The translations under genes and the position numbers were made by a program. A model generated the notes under the pieces. It saw only the letters and a list, made by a program, of their open reading frames with translations, was not told the origin of the DNA and did not search any database. DNA of 7,958 nucleotides from Ignavibacteria bacterium (GTDB taxonomy: Bacteria > Bacteroidota > Ignavibacteria > Ignavibacteriales > Melioribacteraceae). The stretch is from contig DAIEQP010000074.1 of NCBI GenBank assembly GCA_027347805.1, positions 1-7,958 of the forward strand, written 5' to 3'. Positions 1-6,842 of the stretch are shown here, piece after piece (positions within the stretch are counted from its first letter, which is position 1; every line of letters begins with the position of its first letter).

Positions 1-1
1 A

Positions 2-667
2 AATGTTGTTGTAGTTATTGGTTCTGGTGCGCCAGTTGTTATGAACAGATGGATTGATAAAGTAAGTGGAATAGTTGAAATTTGGTTCGGCGGAAGTGAA
101 GGAGGAAATGCAATTGCAGATGTTTTGCTTGGAAATTATAATCCGTCTGGAAAACTTCCTGTTACATTTCCAAAGAAATGGGAAGATTGTTCTGTGTATT
201 CAACCTATAAATCATTTCCGGCCCGCACCTATTATGCTGACGATATTTATGTTGGTTACCGGCACTTTGATAAAAATAAAATTGAACCATTATTCCCATT
301 TGGATTTGGCTTATCATATACAACCTTTGAATACAGCAACTTAAAAGTTGATAATGGCGGTTATATGACTTCAGTTACTTTTGATCTTACGAACACTGGA
401 AAAATCAAAGGAGAAGAAGTTCCTCAGCTATATCTATCCGCATTGGATTCAAAAGTTGATAGACCGGTGAAAGAATTAAAATCATTTAAAAAAGTTTCTC
501 TGGATCCCGGCCAAACAGTGAATGTTAAGTTGATGATTCACCAGTCTGATTACGGATACTTTGACGAAGAATCAAATTCATGGAAAATAGATAGCGGTAA
601 ATTTGAAATAGGTATCGGAACTTCATCGCGCGATATAAAGCTGAAAGAAACAATTACGATTAAATAA
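2..667 (+). CDS. GH3 beta-glucosidase-type glycoside hydrolase, C-terminal part (5' truncated by window edge)
   Basis: The frame is open from base 2 to the TAA at 665-667 and gives 221 residues with no start in view. The internal ATG at 41 lies inside the conserved GH3 C-terminal domain, so it is not the real start. The visible part holds the end of the GH3 alpha/beta-sandwich domain (EIWFGGSEGGNAIADVL, then PSGKLPVTFPK). The hallmark PFGFGLSYTTF follows at about 296-328, and then a fibronectin-III-like domain to the end (LTNTGKIKGEEVPQLYL, RPVKELKSF, FEIGIGTS). Family members release glucose or xylose from the non-reducing end of beta-linked oligosaccharides by a retaining mechanism. The nucleophile aspartate lies in the N-terminal barrel outside the window, so activity and export signal cannot be judged. 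The gene ends 19 bases before a GH9 gene, which suggests it finishes what the polymer-cutting enzymes downstream begin. Exact substrate is open. Confidence 0.95.
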   Translation, partial: NVVVVIGSGAPVVMNRWIDKVSGIVEIWFGGSEGGNAIADVLLGNYNPSGKLPVTFPKKWEDCSVYSTYKSFPARTYYADDIYVGYRHFDKNKIEPLFPFGFGLSYTTFEYSNLKVDNGGYMTSVTFDLTNTGKIKGEEVPQLYLSALDSKVDRPVKELKSFKKVSLDPGQTVNVKLMIHQSDYGYFDEESNSWKIDSGKFEIGIGTSSRDIKLKETITIK

Positions 668-675
668 TTTGAACG

Positions 676-683
676 AAAGGAGA
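676..683 (+). promoter_or_regulatory. Ribosome binding site of the GH9 gene
   Basis: AAAGGAGA is a strong Shine-Dalgarno match. Its AGGAG core ends 4 bases before the ATG at 687. It decides the start: the in-frame TTG at 669 lies upstream of this motif and has no such site of its own. Confidence 0.75.
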
Positions 684-686
684 CGT

Positions 687-3140
687 ATGAGAAAAATTTT
701 ATTCCTGCTTTTTGCAGCTCTTCCTGTTATTGTCCAGGCACAACTTAGGATTAACGAAAAAGAATATTTTGAAATGCCTGGTCTTAACGTGATGGTCTTT
801 CATGATTACTATCCTGATGGACATCAAACCGGTATAACATTAATACAGAATGGAAATCGTGTTGCTGCAAACGGTGATTTGCGTTTGGAAGCTACACCAG
901 GACAGTGGTCACCTACTCCTGTTGTTGGCAAACGAAAAGTTGATAAAGAAAAAAATGAAATTTCAGTTTCGCTCAGTTATCCGGATCCTAAGAAAGACAA
1001 AAAAGGATTTAACCCGATTGATTACCCCGATCTAAAATTTTCTTATTCGGTTAGGGTTAAAGCTGAAGGAAATTCATTCAGAGTTTTTGTTGATCTTGAT
1101 TTACCGCTGCCCGAGGAATGGATTGGAAAAGTCGGATTCAATTTTGAATTGTTTCCCGGAGATTTTTTTGGAAAATCTTTTATTCTTGATGATTACTTTG
1201 GTGTATTTCCTCAGCATCCAAATGGCCCAATGTTTACTGATGCAAAAGGAGTTGCACAGCAATCTCCAATAGCCGGCGGAAATAAATTAGTTGTTTCGCC
1301 GGAGAACCAGGAACAGAAAATTACTTTTGAATCATTAAACGGCAAACTTTTTTTGATTGATGGGAGAGGCAAGCATAATAATGGTTGGTTTGTTATTCGT
1401 TCACTGATTCCTGCAGGAAAGACCAAGGACGCGATTGAATGGCTGGTAACACCAACTGTAAATCCAAATTGGATTTCGAAACCGGTTGTGCAGGTTTCTC
1501 AGGTTGGTTATCATCCTTCACAGACAAAAATTGCTGTTATCGAATTAGATAAAAATGATTCTGAAATAAGAGAAGCTAAACTTTACAAAATCGATTCAGA
1601 AAAAAGCAGACTTGCTTTAAGTGATAAACCAAAAAACTGGGGAAAGTTTTTGCGTTATAATTATCTGCAATTTGATTTCAGTAATGTTACTGATGAGGGA
1701 CTTTATCAAATTCAATACGGTGAATTCAAAACAGATCCGTTTCAAATTTCTAAATCGGTATATCAAAAAAATGTCTGGCAGCCGACTGTTGAATATTTTC
1801 TTCCTGTGCAAATGTGTCACATGCGTGTAGAAGAAAATTATCGTGTCTGGCATGGCTTGTGTCATGATGATGATGCACTAATGGCGCCGTTAAATTACAA
1901 TCACTTTGATGGATATTTCCAGGGACCATCAACCTTAACAAAATTTAATCCTTTTGATCATGTCCCGAATTTAAATCATGGCGGATGGCATGATGCCGGA
2001 GATTATGATTTACGGATTGAATCACAATCTGAAACTGTTCACCTGCTTGGAATGGCATACGAGGAATTTAAAGTTGATATTGATCAGACAACGATTGATC
2101 AGCAGAACAAAATGGTAAACATTCATGTGCCGGATGGAAAATCAGATATCTTTCAGCAAATGGAACATGGCTTGCTCACGATCATAAATGGTTATAATTC
2201 TTTGGGGAGATTATATCGTGGAATTATTTGCCCGACACTTAATCAATATACTCTTCTTGGTGATGCATCTGTTAATACCGATAATCATTTCTACGATTCC
2301 TCACTAAAAGAAAATGAAGTAGAGGGAAGTCGATCTGGTAAGGAAGATGATGATTATGTATTTACAGAAAACAGCCCGATGCATGAATTAGGAACTGCAG
2401 CAATATTGGCGCAGGCGAATAGAGTATTGAAAAGTTTTAATTCTGAATTAGCAAATGAATGTTTAAGAATTGCAGTAGAGATCTGGAATACGGATAAAGA
2501 GGCGAAAGAAATTTTTAAAATTGAAGCTGCTTCTGAACTTTATTTAACAACCGGCAAAGATGAATATAAAAATTTTCTTTTATTGAATGCAGATTTGATT
2601 GCCAACAGTTTTGAACGAGCTGGCTGGATTGCAGGTAGAGTATTATCAAAGTTGAATAATGATGAATTCACGAAGAAAATGTATGAGGCGGCAAAAAAAT
2701 ATAAATCAAAATTGGATGATCTTCAGAAAGAAAATCCATATGGTGTTCCATATCGTCCTGATATATGGGGCGCTGGCTGGCAGATTCAAAGTTTTGGCAA
2801 GCAGCAGTATTATCTCCAAAAATGTTTCCCGGAAATTTTTACAAAAGATTATATGCTTAACGCTCTCAATTTTGTTTTAGGTTGTCACCCCGGACAAAAT
2901 ACTTCCTCCTTTGTTTCTGGCGTTGGTTCAAAATCCGCAACTGTTGCTTACGGTGTTAACAGAGCCGATTGGTCTTATATACCTGGCGGAATTGTATCGG
3001 GAACCGCAATAATTCGCCCTGATCTCCCGGAATTAAAAATATGGCCCTACTTCTGGCAGCAGACTGAATATGTTCTTGGCGGCGGTACAGGTGATTATAT
3101 TTTCCTTGTATTAGCAGCGGATAAAATTCTTAATAAATAA
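687..3140 (+). CDS. Secreted GH9 family glycoside hydrolase (cellulase-like) with N-terminal Ig-like domain
   Basis: This 817-residue protein begins at ATG 687. The first 18 residues form a signal peptide, with likely cleavage after VQA (Ala18). Residues about 20-262 form a beta-rich region I cannot assign to a family. Residues about 265-358 resemble the CelD_N Ig-like domain that precedes many GH9 barrels (VSQVGYHP start). The catalytic (alpha/alpha)6 domain follows to the C-terminus. The GH9 motif DAGDY is at 436-440; by comparison with known cellulases Asp439 is the catalytic base and Asp436 its helper. Glu794 in QQTEYVLGGG sits where the general acid is expected. The usual PHHR substrate loop is absent; here LGCHPGQN (731-738) leads to AYGVNRADW (754-762). 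GH9 enzymes invert beta-1,4-glucan bonds, but this variant could act on another glucan or on oligosaccharides. It lies 19 bases after GH3 and 14 before GH5, so probably in one operon. It has no dockerin, CBM or sorting domain at its end. Confidence 0.93.
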   Translation: MRKILFLLFAALPVIVQAQLRINEKEYFEMPGLNVMVFHDYYPDGHQTGITLIQNGNRVAANGDLRLEATPGQWSPTPVVGKRKVDKEKNEISVSLSYPDPKKDKKGFNPIDYPDLKFSYSVRVKAEGNSFRVFVDLDLPLPEEWIGKVGFNFELFPGDFFGKSFILDDYFGVFPQHPNGPMFTDAKGVAQQSPIAGGNKLVVSPENQEQKITFESLNGKLFLIDGRGKHNNGWFVIRSLIPAGKTKDAIEWLVTPTVNPNWISKPVVQVSQVGYHPSQTKIAVIELDKNDSEIREAKLYKIDSEKSRLALSDKPKNWGKFLRYNYLQFDFSNVTDEGLYQIQYGEFKTDPFQISKSVYQKNVWQPTVEYFLPVQMCHMRVEENYRVWHGLCHDDDALMAPLNYNHFDGYFQGPSTLTKFNPFDHVPNLNHGGWHDAGDYDLRIESQSETVHLLGMAYEEFKVDIDQTTIDQQNKMVNIHVPDGKSDIFQQMEHGLLTIINGYNSLGRLYRGIICPTLNQYTLLGDASVNTDNHFYDSSLKENEVEGSRSGKEDDDYVFTENSPMHELGTAAILAQANRVLKSFNSELANECLRIAVEIWNTDKEAKEIFKIEAASELYLTTGKDEYKNFLLLNADLIANSFERAGWIAGRVLSKLNNDEFTKKMYEAAKKYKSKLDDLQKENPYGVPYRPDIWGAGWQIQSFGKQQYYLQKCFPEIFTKDYMLNALNFVLGCHPGQNTSSFVSGVGSKSATVAYGVNRADWSYIPGGIVSGTAIIRPDLPELKIWPYFWQQTEYVLGGGTGDYIFLVLAADKILNK

Positions 3141-3154
3141 ACGATGGATTGAAA

Positions 3155-4192
3155 ATGCAACGTTACAGAAAATTTATCTGGGCACTTTTTTGTGTATTGA
3201 TGATTTGTTTTTCAGGTTGTTCTTTAATTGGAATATCTTCAAAACCAAAAACTATTGTTGAACTTTATGGATTGATACGTACTAAGGGAAATCAAATTGT
3301 TGATCAAAATGAAAAACCGGTTTCTCTTCATGGAATGAGCATGTTCTGGAGTCAATTTAAAGAAGGTGCAAAGTTTTACAACGAGAAATGTATTGATTGG
3401 CTCTACAAAGATTTCAATTGCACTGTTATAAGAGCTGCAATGGGAATTGACGGAGGAGGCTACATTGCAAATCCTAAAGTTGAACAGGAAAAAATATTCA
3501 AAGTGATCGATGAATGTTTACGTTTGGGAATTTATGTTATAGTTGATTGGCATGATCACCGTGCTGAAAAACATACAGAAAAAGCTGTAGAGTTTTTTGG
3601 TATGCTTGCACAGAAATATGGTGATAAACCAAACATCATTTATGAAATTTATAATGAGCCTATAAAGGTTAGCTGGAATGATGTTGTTAAACCATATTCG
3701 GAATCAGTTATAAAAGAAATTAGAAAATATGATCCTGATAATTTAATTCTTGTCGGAAATCCAACATGGTCCCAAGATGTTGATGCTGCTTCAAAAGATC
3801 CTGTTAATGATAAAAATGTAGCATATGTTATTCATTTTTATTCAAGCACCCATAAACAATTTTTAAGAGATAAATGTGATGTCGCATTAAAAAATGGATG
3901 CGCGCTTTTCGTTTCTGAATATGGAATTACTGAAGCGAGTGGAAACGGCAAAACTGATTGGGACGAAACGAAACTCTGGTTTAATTATATCAAAAAAAAT
4001 AATCTGAGCACATGCAATTGGTCTGTAGCAGACAAAAAAGAAACTTCTGCTTCGCTGATGCCTGGTGCTAATCCAGAGGGGGAATGGAAAGAATCAGATC
4101 TAAGTGAATCCGGTAAATGGAATCGCAATTATATAAGAATAGAAAATGCTGAAGCATTCAAAATTATTGGTTTTTCGGAAACAGACAATTGA
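3155..4192 (+). CDS. Lipoprotein GH5 endo-beta-1,4-glucanase (cellulase), probably subfamily GH5_2
   Basis: The protein has 345 residues from ATG 3155; an in-frame TTG at 3149 would add two residues but would leave no room for a ribosome site. The N-terminus is basic and then hydrophobic, ending in CFSGC with Cys22 as the lipidation site, so it is a membrane-anchored lipoprotein, perhaps on the outer membrane. The rest is one (beta/alpha)8 barrel. SLHGMSMFW (around His59), VDWHDH (131-135), IYEIYNEP with Glu168 as acid/base, VIHFYSSTH (His227, Tyr229), FVSEYG with Glu255 as nucleophile, and Trp289 in NWSVADK all match GH5. It is close in plan to Bacillus- and Clostridium-type endoglucanases of GH5_2. 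No carbohydrate-binding module is attached, so cell-surface anchoring may take its place. All catalytic residues are present, so it should be active, cutting internal beta-1,4 bonds with retention. Subfamily is my recognition by pattern, not a search result. Confidence 0.94.
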   Translation: MQRYRKFIWALFCVLMICFSGCSLIGISSKPKTIVELYGLIRTKGNQIVDQNEKPVSLHGMSMFWSQFKEGAKFYNEKCIDWLYKDFNCTVIRAAMGIDGGGYIANPKVEQEKIFKVIDECLRLGIYVIVDWHDHRAEKHTEKAVEFFGMLAQKYGDKPNIIYEIYNEPIKVSWNDVVKPYSESVIKEIRKYDPDNLILVGNPTWSQDVDAASKDPVNDKNVAYVIHFYSSTHKQFLRDKCDVALKNGCALFVSEYGITEASGNGKTDWDETKLWFNYIKKNNLSTCNWSVADKKETSASLMPGANPEGEWKESDLSESGKWNRNYIRIENAEAFKIIGFSETDN

Positions 4193-4201
4193 ATTGATGC
4201 C

Positions 4202-4207
4202 GAGGAA
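4202..4207 (+). promoter_or_regulatory. Ribosome binding site of the propeller gene
   Basis: GAGGAA lies 5 bases before the ATG at 4213, a good Shine-Dalgarno match with normal spacing. It supports this start and shows that the spacer between the GH5 and propeller genes carries a separate translation signal. Confidence 0.65.
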
Positions 4208-4212
4208 TATTA

Positions 4213-5706
4213 ATGAAAAAAGAAATCTGTTTTAGATTGTTAGCAGTTCTCTTGACGCTAACATCACAAATATTCCCATTAAATATTACAGGTAATCAAA
4301 AAATGTTCGATGAACAAAAAGATATTGGAAAAGTTAAACTTGCCGGATCGACTAAATACACAGACAACAACACGATTGAAGTAACCGGCAGCGGCGAAAA
4401 CATTTGGGGTAAAGAGGATGCATTCTTCTATGCTTATAATAAAGTTGAAGGCGATCTTTCACTCGCAATGGAATATAAATGGATTGGAAAAGGTAAACAT
4501 GAGCACCGCAAAGCTGGATGGATGATTCGCGCCGGATTAGAACCAGATGATATTTATGTCGATGCGGTTGTTCATGGTGATGGACTTATCTCAATGCAAT
4601 ATAGAAAAGAAAAAGGGGGAGATACATATGAAGTTCGTTCTAAAATAAACGGACAGTATAAATTGGTTCTTGAAAGAACCGGCGATCAGTTTACATTGTA
4701 TGTTTTGAAAGATGGGAAAACTCATCCGGCAGGAACGATTTCAATTCCAATGGCTGGACAAATTTATGCAGGCCTTGCCGTAACATCTCATGATTCAACA
4801 ACGAAAGAAACAGCAACCTTTACTAACGTTGAAATGAATAACCTTGGTTTCGTTGAAGAGAGTAAACGAGTAGTTGAAAGTACACTCGAAACATTTGATA
4901 TTGAAACCGGGGTAAGAACAATTATTCGTCAGGCAAAAGAACATTTTGAAGCACCAAACTGGAGCCGCGATGGAAATACTTTTATTTATAACTGCGGCGG
5001 GAAAATATATTATTTGCCGGTTGAAGGCGGAACACCAAAACAAATGAATACTGAATTTGCAGTTAAGTGCAACAACGATCATGGAATTTCACCTGACGGA
5101 AGTCAATTTGTAATTAGTCATCATGCTGAAGATGGAAAATCATTAATCTATACTTTGCCAATAAAAGGGGGTAAACCAAAACTCGTAACGAAAAATGGTC
5201 CTTCATATTGGCATGGCTGGTCACCTGATGGAAAAACATTTGCTTACTGCGCTGAAAGAAATGGAAACTATGATGTTTATTCAATTCCTGTTGAAGGTGG
5301 TGATGAAACACGTTTAACAACTGCGGAGGGATTGGATGATGGTCCGGATTATTCGCCTGATGGTAAATATATTTACTTTAATTCAGTCAGAACAAAACAA
5401 ATGAAAATTTGGAGAATGAAAGTTGATGGCTCCGAACAAATTCAATTTACACCGACTGATGACTATGGTGACTGGTTTGCTCATCCATCCCCGGATAATA
5501 AATGGATTGTTTTTGTTTCTTATGATAAAAATGTAGAAGGACATCCGGCAAACAAAAATGTAGTTTTAAGAATGATATCAACGGCCGGTGGTGAAGTAAA
5601 AACTGTTGCAACATTATTTGGCGGACAGGGAACGATCAACGTTCCTTCATGGTCGCCGGACAGCAAACACTTTGCATTTGTCAGCTATCGTTTGGTAAAA
5701 CCTTAA
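4213..5706 (+). CDS. Secreted laminin-G-like domain plus TolB-type (PD40) six-bladed beta-propeller protein
   Basis: This 497-residue protein starts with a signal peptide (MKKEICFRLLAVLLTL; cleavage near residues 22-25). Residues about 35-208 look like a concanavalin/laminin-G-type jelly roll: ENIWGKEDAFFYAY, AGWMIRAGLEPDD, and a late strand ATFTNVEMN, as in DUF1349-type domains. From about residue 225 to the end there are six PD40 repeats, each with the core SxDGxxxxF: NWSRDGNTF (from 249), GISPDGSQF, GWSPDGKTF, DYSPDGKYI, HPSPDNKWI and SWSPDSKHF. Such propellers bind proteins or small ligands and occur in TolB and as an accessory part of lyases and peptidases; no peptidase or lyase catalytic domain follows here. 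No Tol-Pal genes are nearby, and the operon context (20 bases after a GH5 cellulase) argues for a glycan-related binding or scaffolding job. The molecular function is unknown to me. Confidence 0.85.
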   Translation: MKKEICFRLLAVLLTLTSQIFPLNITGNQKMFDEQKDIGKVKLAGSTKYTDNNTIEVTGSGENIWGKEDAFFYAYNKVEGDLSLAMEYKWIGKGKHEHRKAGWMIRAGLEPDDIYVDAVVHGDGLISMQYRKEKGGDTYEVRSKINGQYKLVLERTGDQFTLYVLKDGKTHPAGTISIPMAGQIYAGLAVTSHDSTTKETATFTNVEMNNLGFVEESKRVVESTLETFDIETGVRTIIRQAKEHFEAPNWSRDGNTFIYNCGGKIYYLPVEGGTPKQMNTEFAVKCNNDHGISPDGSQFVISHHAEDGKSLIYTLPIKGGKPKLVTKNGPSYWHGWSPDGKTFAYCAERNGNYDVYSIPVEGGDETRLTTAEGLDDGPDYSPDGKYIYFNSVRTKQMKIWRMKVDGSEQIQFTPTDDYGDWFAHPSPDNKWIVFVSYDKNVEGHPANKNVVLRMISTAGGEVKTVATLFGGQGTINVPSWSPDSKHFAFVSYRLVKP

Positions 5707-5726
5707 CATTTTAGTGAGTTTGTCAA

Positions 5727-5798
5727 ATGGAAAAATCAAATTACAATTGAAGAGATTTTATTAGAACTGTCGGACTAAGCGCTGCAGGAAAGAAATAA
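5727..5798 (+). pseudogene. Remnant of a Tat-exported protein: signal peptide only, with internal TGA
   Basis: One frame reads MEKSNYN, TGA, RDFIRTVGLSAAGKK, TAA. Replacing TGA (5748-5750) by CGA, a single C-to-T change, gives RRDFIRTVGLSAAG. This is a classic twin-arginine signal start as found on Gfo/Idh/MocA-type oxidoreductases, sugar isomerase/epimerase-like proteins and other exported enzymes. The ATG lies 20 bases after the previous stop, the same spacing as the other junctions of this operon (14-20 bases), which supports it as a former gene start. The expected hydrophobic stretch and the entire enzyme body are missing: the frame ends at TAA 5796-5798. The most likely history is a large deletion plus a nonsense mutation. 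Which enzyme was lost cannot be told from the signal peptide. No clear ribosome site precedes it. Confidence 0.75.
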
Positions 5799-5827
5799 TT
5801 GATAAAGGAGTAAACACAATTTATAAC
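5799..5827 (+). promoter_or_regulatory. Possible sigma70-type promoter before the SDR gene
   Basis: TTGATA (5799-5804) and TATAAC (5822-5827) are each one base from the -35 and -10 consensus and are 17 bases apart. Transcription would begin near 5833-5834, leaving a leader of under 10 bases before the ATG at 5842, which is very short. The AAAGGAG at 5804-5810 would lie in the spacer. In AT-rich DNA such matches can arise by chance, and many Bacteroidota use a different promoter form, so this is only a candidate. Confidence 0.3.
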
Positions 5828-5830
5828 ATG

Positions 5831-5835
5831 AAGGA
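5831..5835 (+). promoter_or_regulatory. Ribosome binding site of the SDR gene
   Basis: AAGGA lies 6 bases before ATG 5842. A stronger AAAGGAG at 5804-5810 is 31 bases upstream of that start and too far to serve it; it may be a leftover of a gene deleted from this spacer. Confidence 0.55.
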
Positions 5836-5841
5836 CTTGAG

Positions 5842-6834
5842 ATGAAAGTATTATTTATCGGCGGAACTGGAAATATCAGCACAAGCACAAGTAAACTATG
5901 TATTGAACGCGGGATCGATTTGTATTTGCTTAATCGAGGTAATAGAAAAGTAGATATACCAGGTGCGAAAACATTAATTGGTGATTACTCAAATATCGCT
6001 GAAATGAAAAATATATTAAAAAATCATTCTTGGGATGTTGTTGTAAACTGGATTGCCTTTGAAACGAAGGATATTGAAAAAGATTTTGAATTGTTCAATG
6101 GGAAAACAAAACAATATATTTTTATAAGTTCAGCATCGATATATCAAAAGCCTCCGGTTCACCCTGTAATCACGGAATCAACTCCGTTAAAAAATCCTTA
6201 CTGGCAGTATTCGCGCAATAAAATTGCATGCGAAGAATTGCTTAATAAATATTATCGTGAAAATGATTTCCCTATAACTATTGTTCGCCCTAGCCATACT
6301 TACGATACCGTTATTCCAGTTGCAATTGGCGGATGGACTGAATACACAATCATTGATAGAATGAAGAAGGGGCAAAAAATTATTGTGCATGGAGATGGAA
6401 CAACATTATGGACGCTTACCCACGCTGAAGATTATGCAAAAGCACAGGTTGGTTTACTGGGTCATCAACAGTCGATTGGACATGTTTTTCAAATTACTTC
6501 TGATGAAATGCTAACATGGAATCAAATCTATGAAGCGGTTGCTAACGCAGCTGGTGCAAAAATGAATGCCGTTCATATTGATTCGAATTTTATTGCAAAC
6601 CTCTATCCAAATTTTGTTGGTGAGCTTCTTGGCGATAAATCTCATAGCGTTATTTTTGATAATACTAAAATCAAAACATTTGTACCGGAATTTGTTGCAA
6701 CGATTCCTTTTTCTGTGGGAATAAAAAGAACTCTTGCATGGTATGAAGCTGATCCGGCAAGAATGATTGTCAATCCAGATACAAATAAAATGATGGATGA
6801 TTTAATTAATCGCTACGAAAGGAATTATAAATAA
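5842..6834 (+). CDS. NAD(P)-dependent epimerase/dehydratase-like protein (extended SDR family)
   Basis: The 330-residue protein has no signal peptide and should be cytoplasmic. It opens with a Rossmann beta-alpha unit, VLFIGGTGNIS (residues 3-13), a glycine-rich nucleotide-binding motif of the looser GGTGxxS form. The SDR active site follows: Ser-rich strand FISSASIYQ and YSRNK with Tyr123 and Lys127. Next comes IVRPSHTYD, normal for extended SDRs where the sugar substrate is positioned. Length matches the 310-340 residues usual for sugar-nucleotide epimerases and dehydratases. Substrate is not readable from sequence; a nucleotide sugar or free sugar derivative are both possible, and some relatives are not epimerases. 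It sits between two genes for exported proteins and 8 bases before the next hydrolase gene, so it is probably co-transcribed with that gene. It may process a sugar released by these enzymes, but that is inference. Confidence 0.88.
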   Translation: MKVLFIGGTGNISTSTSKLCIERGIDLYLLNRGNRKVDIPGAKTLIGDYSNIAEMKNILKNHSWDVVVNWIAFETKDIEKDFELFNGKTKQYIFISSASIYQKPPVHPVITESTPLKNPYWQYSRNKIACEELLNKYYRENDFPITIVRPSHTYDTVIPVAIGGWTEYTIIDRMKKGQKIIVHGDGTTLWTLTHAEDYAKAQVGLLGHQQSIGHVFQITSDEMLTWNQIYEAVANAAGAKMNAVHIDSNFIANLYPNFVGELLGDKSHSVIFDNTKIKTFVPEFVATIPFSVGIKRTLAWYEADPARMIVNPDTNKMMDDLINRYERNYK

Positions 6835-6842
6835 GAAAATTT

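Noticed and set aside
669..686. In-frame TTG at 669 as start of the GH9 gene
   Set aside because: It would put MNERRR before a clean signal peptide and lies upstream of the strong AAAGGAGA; ATG 687 has that motif at proper distance.
1211..1941. Several antisense open frames of 60-80 residues under the GH9 gene, and similar ones under the propeller and SDR genes
   Set aside because: They are opposite well-supported coding sequence, lack signal motifs or ribosome sites, and have compositions expected of shadow frames.
3149..3154. In-frame TTG at 3149 as start of the GH5 gene
   Set aside because: It leaves no spacing for the only weak purine-rich site (GATGGA, 3143-3148), whereas ATG 3155 has about six bases of spacing.
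5748..5750. Recoding of the TGA inside the Tat remnant (tryptophan or selenocysteine)
   Set aside because: The frame closes anyway at TAA 5796 with no enzyme body, and the GH5 gene uses TGA as a normal stop at 4190-4192, so decay is the simpler reading.
5707..5841. Transcription terminator after the propeller gene
   Set aside because: Only short palindromes (AGCGCT, CTGCAG) are present; there is no GC-rich stem followed by a T run.
5828..5845. Five-codon minicistron (ATG at 5828, stop TGA 5843) overlapping the SDR start
   Set aside because: The AAAGGAG upstream is 17 bases away, too far for good initiation, and the peptide MKDLR shows nothing recognisable; chance is likely.
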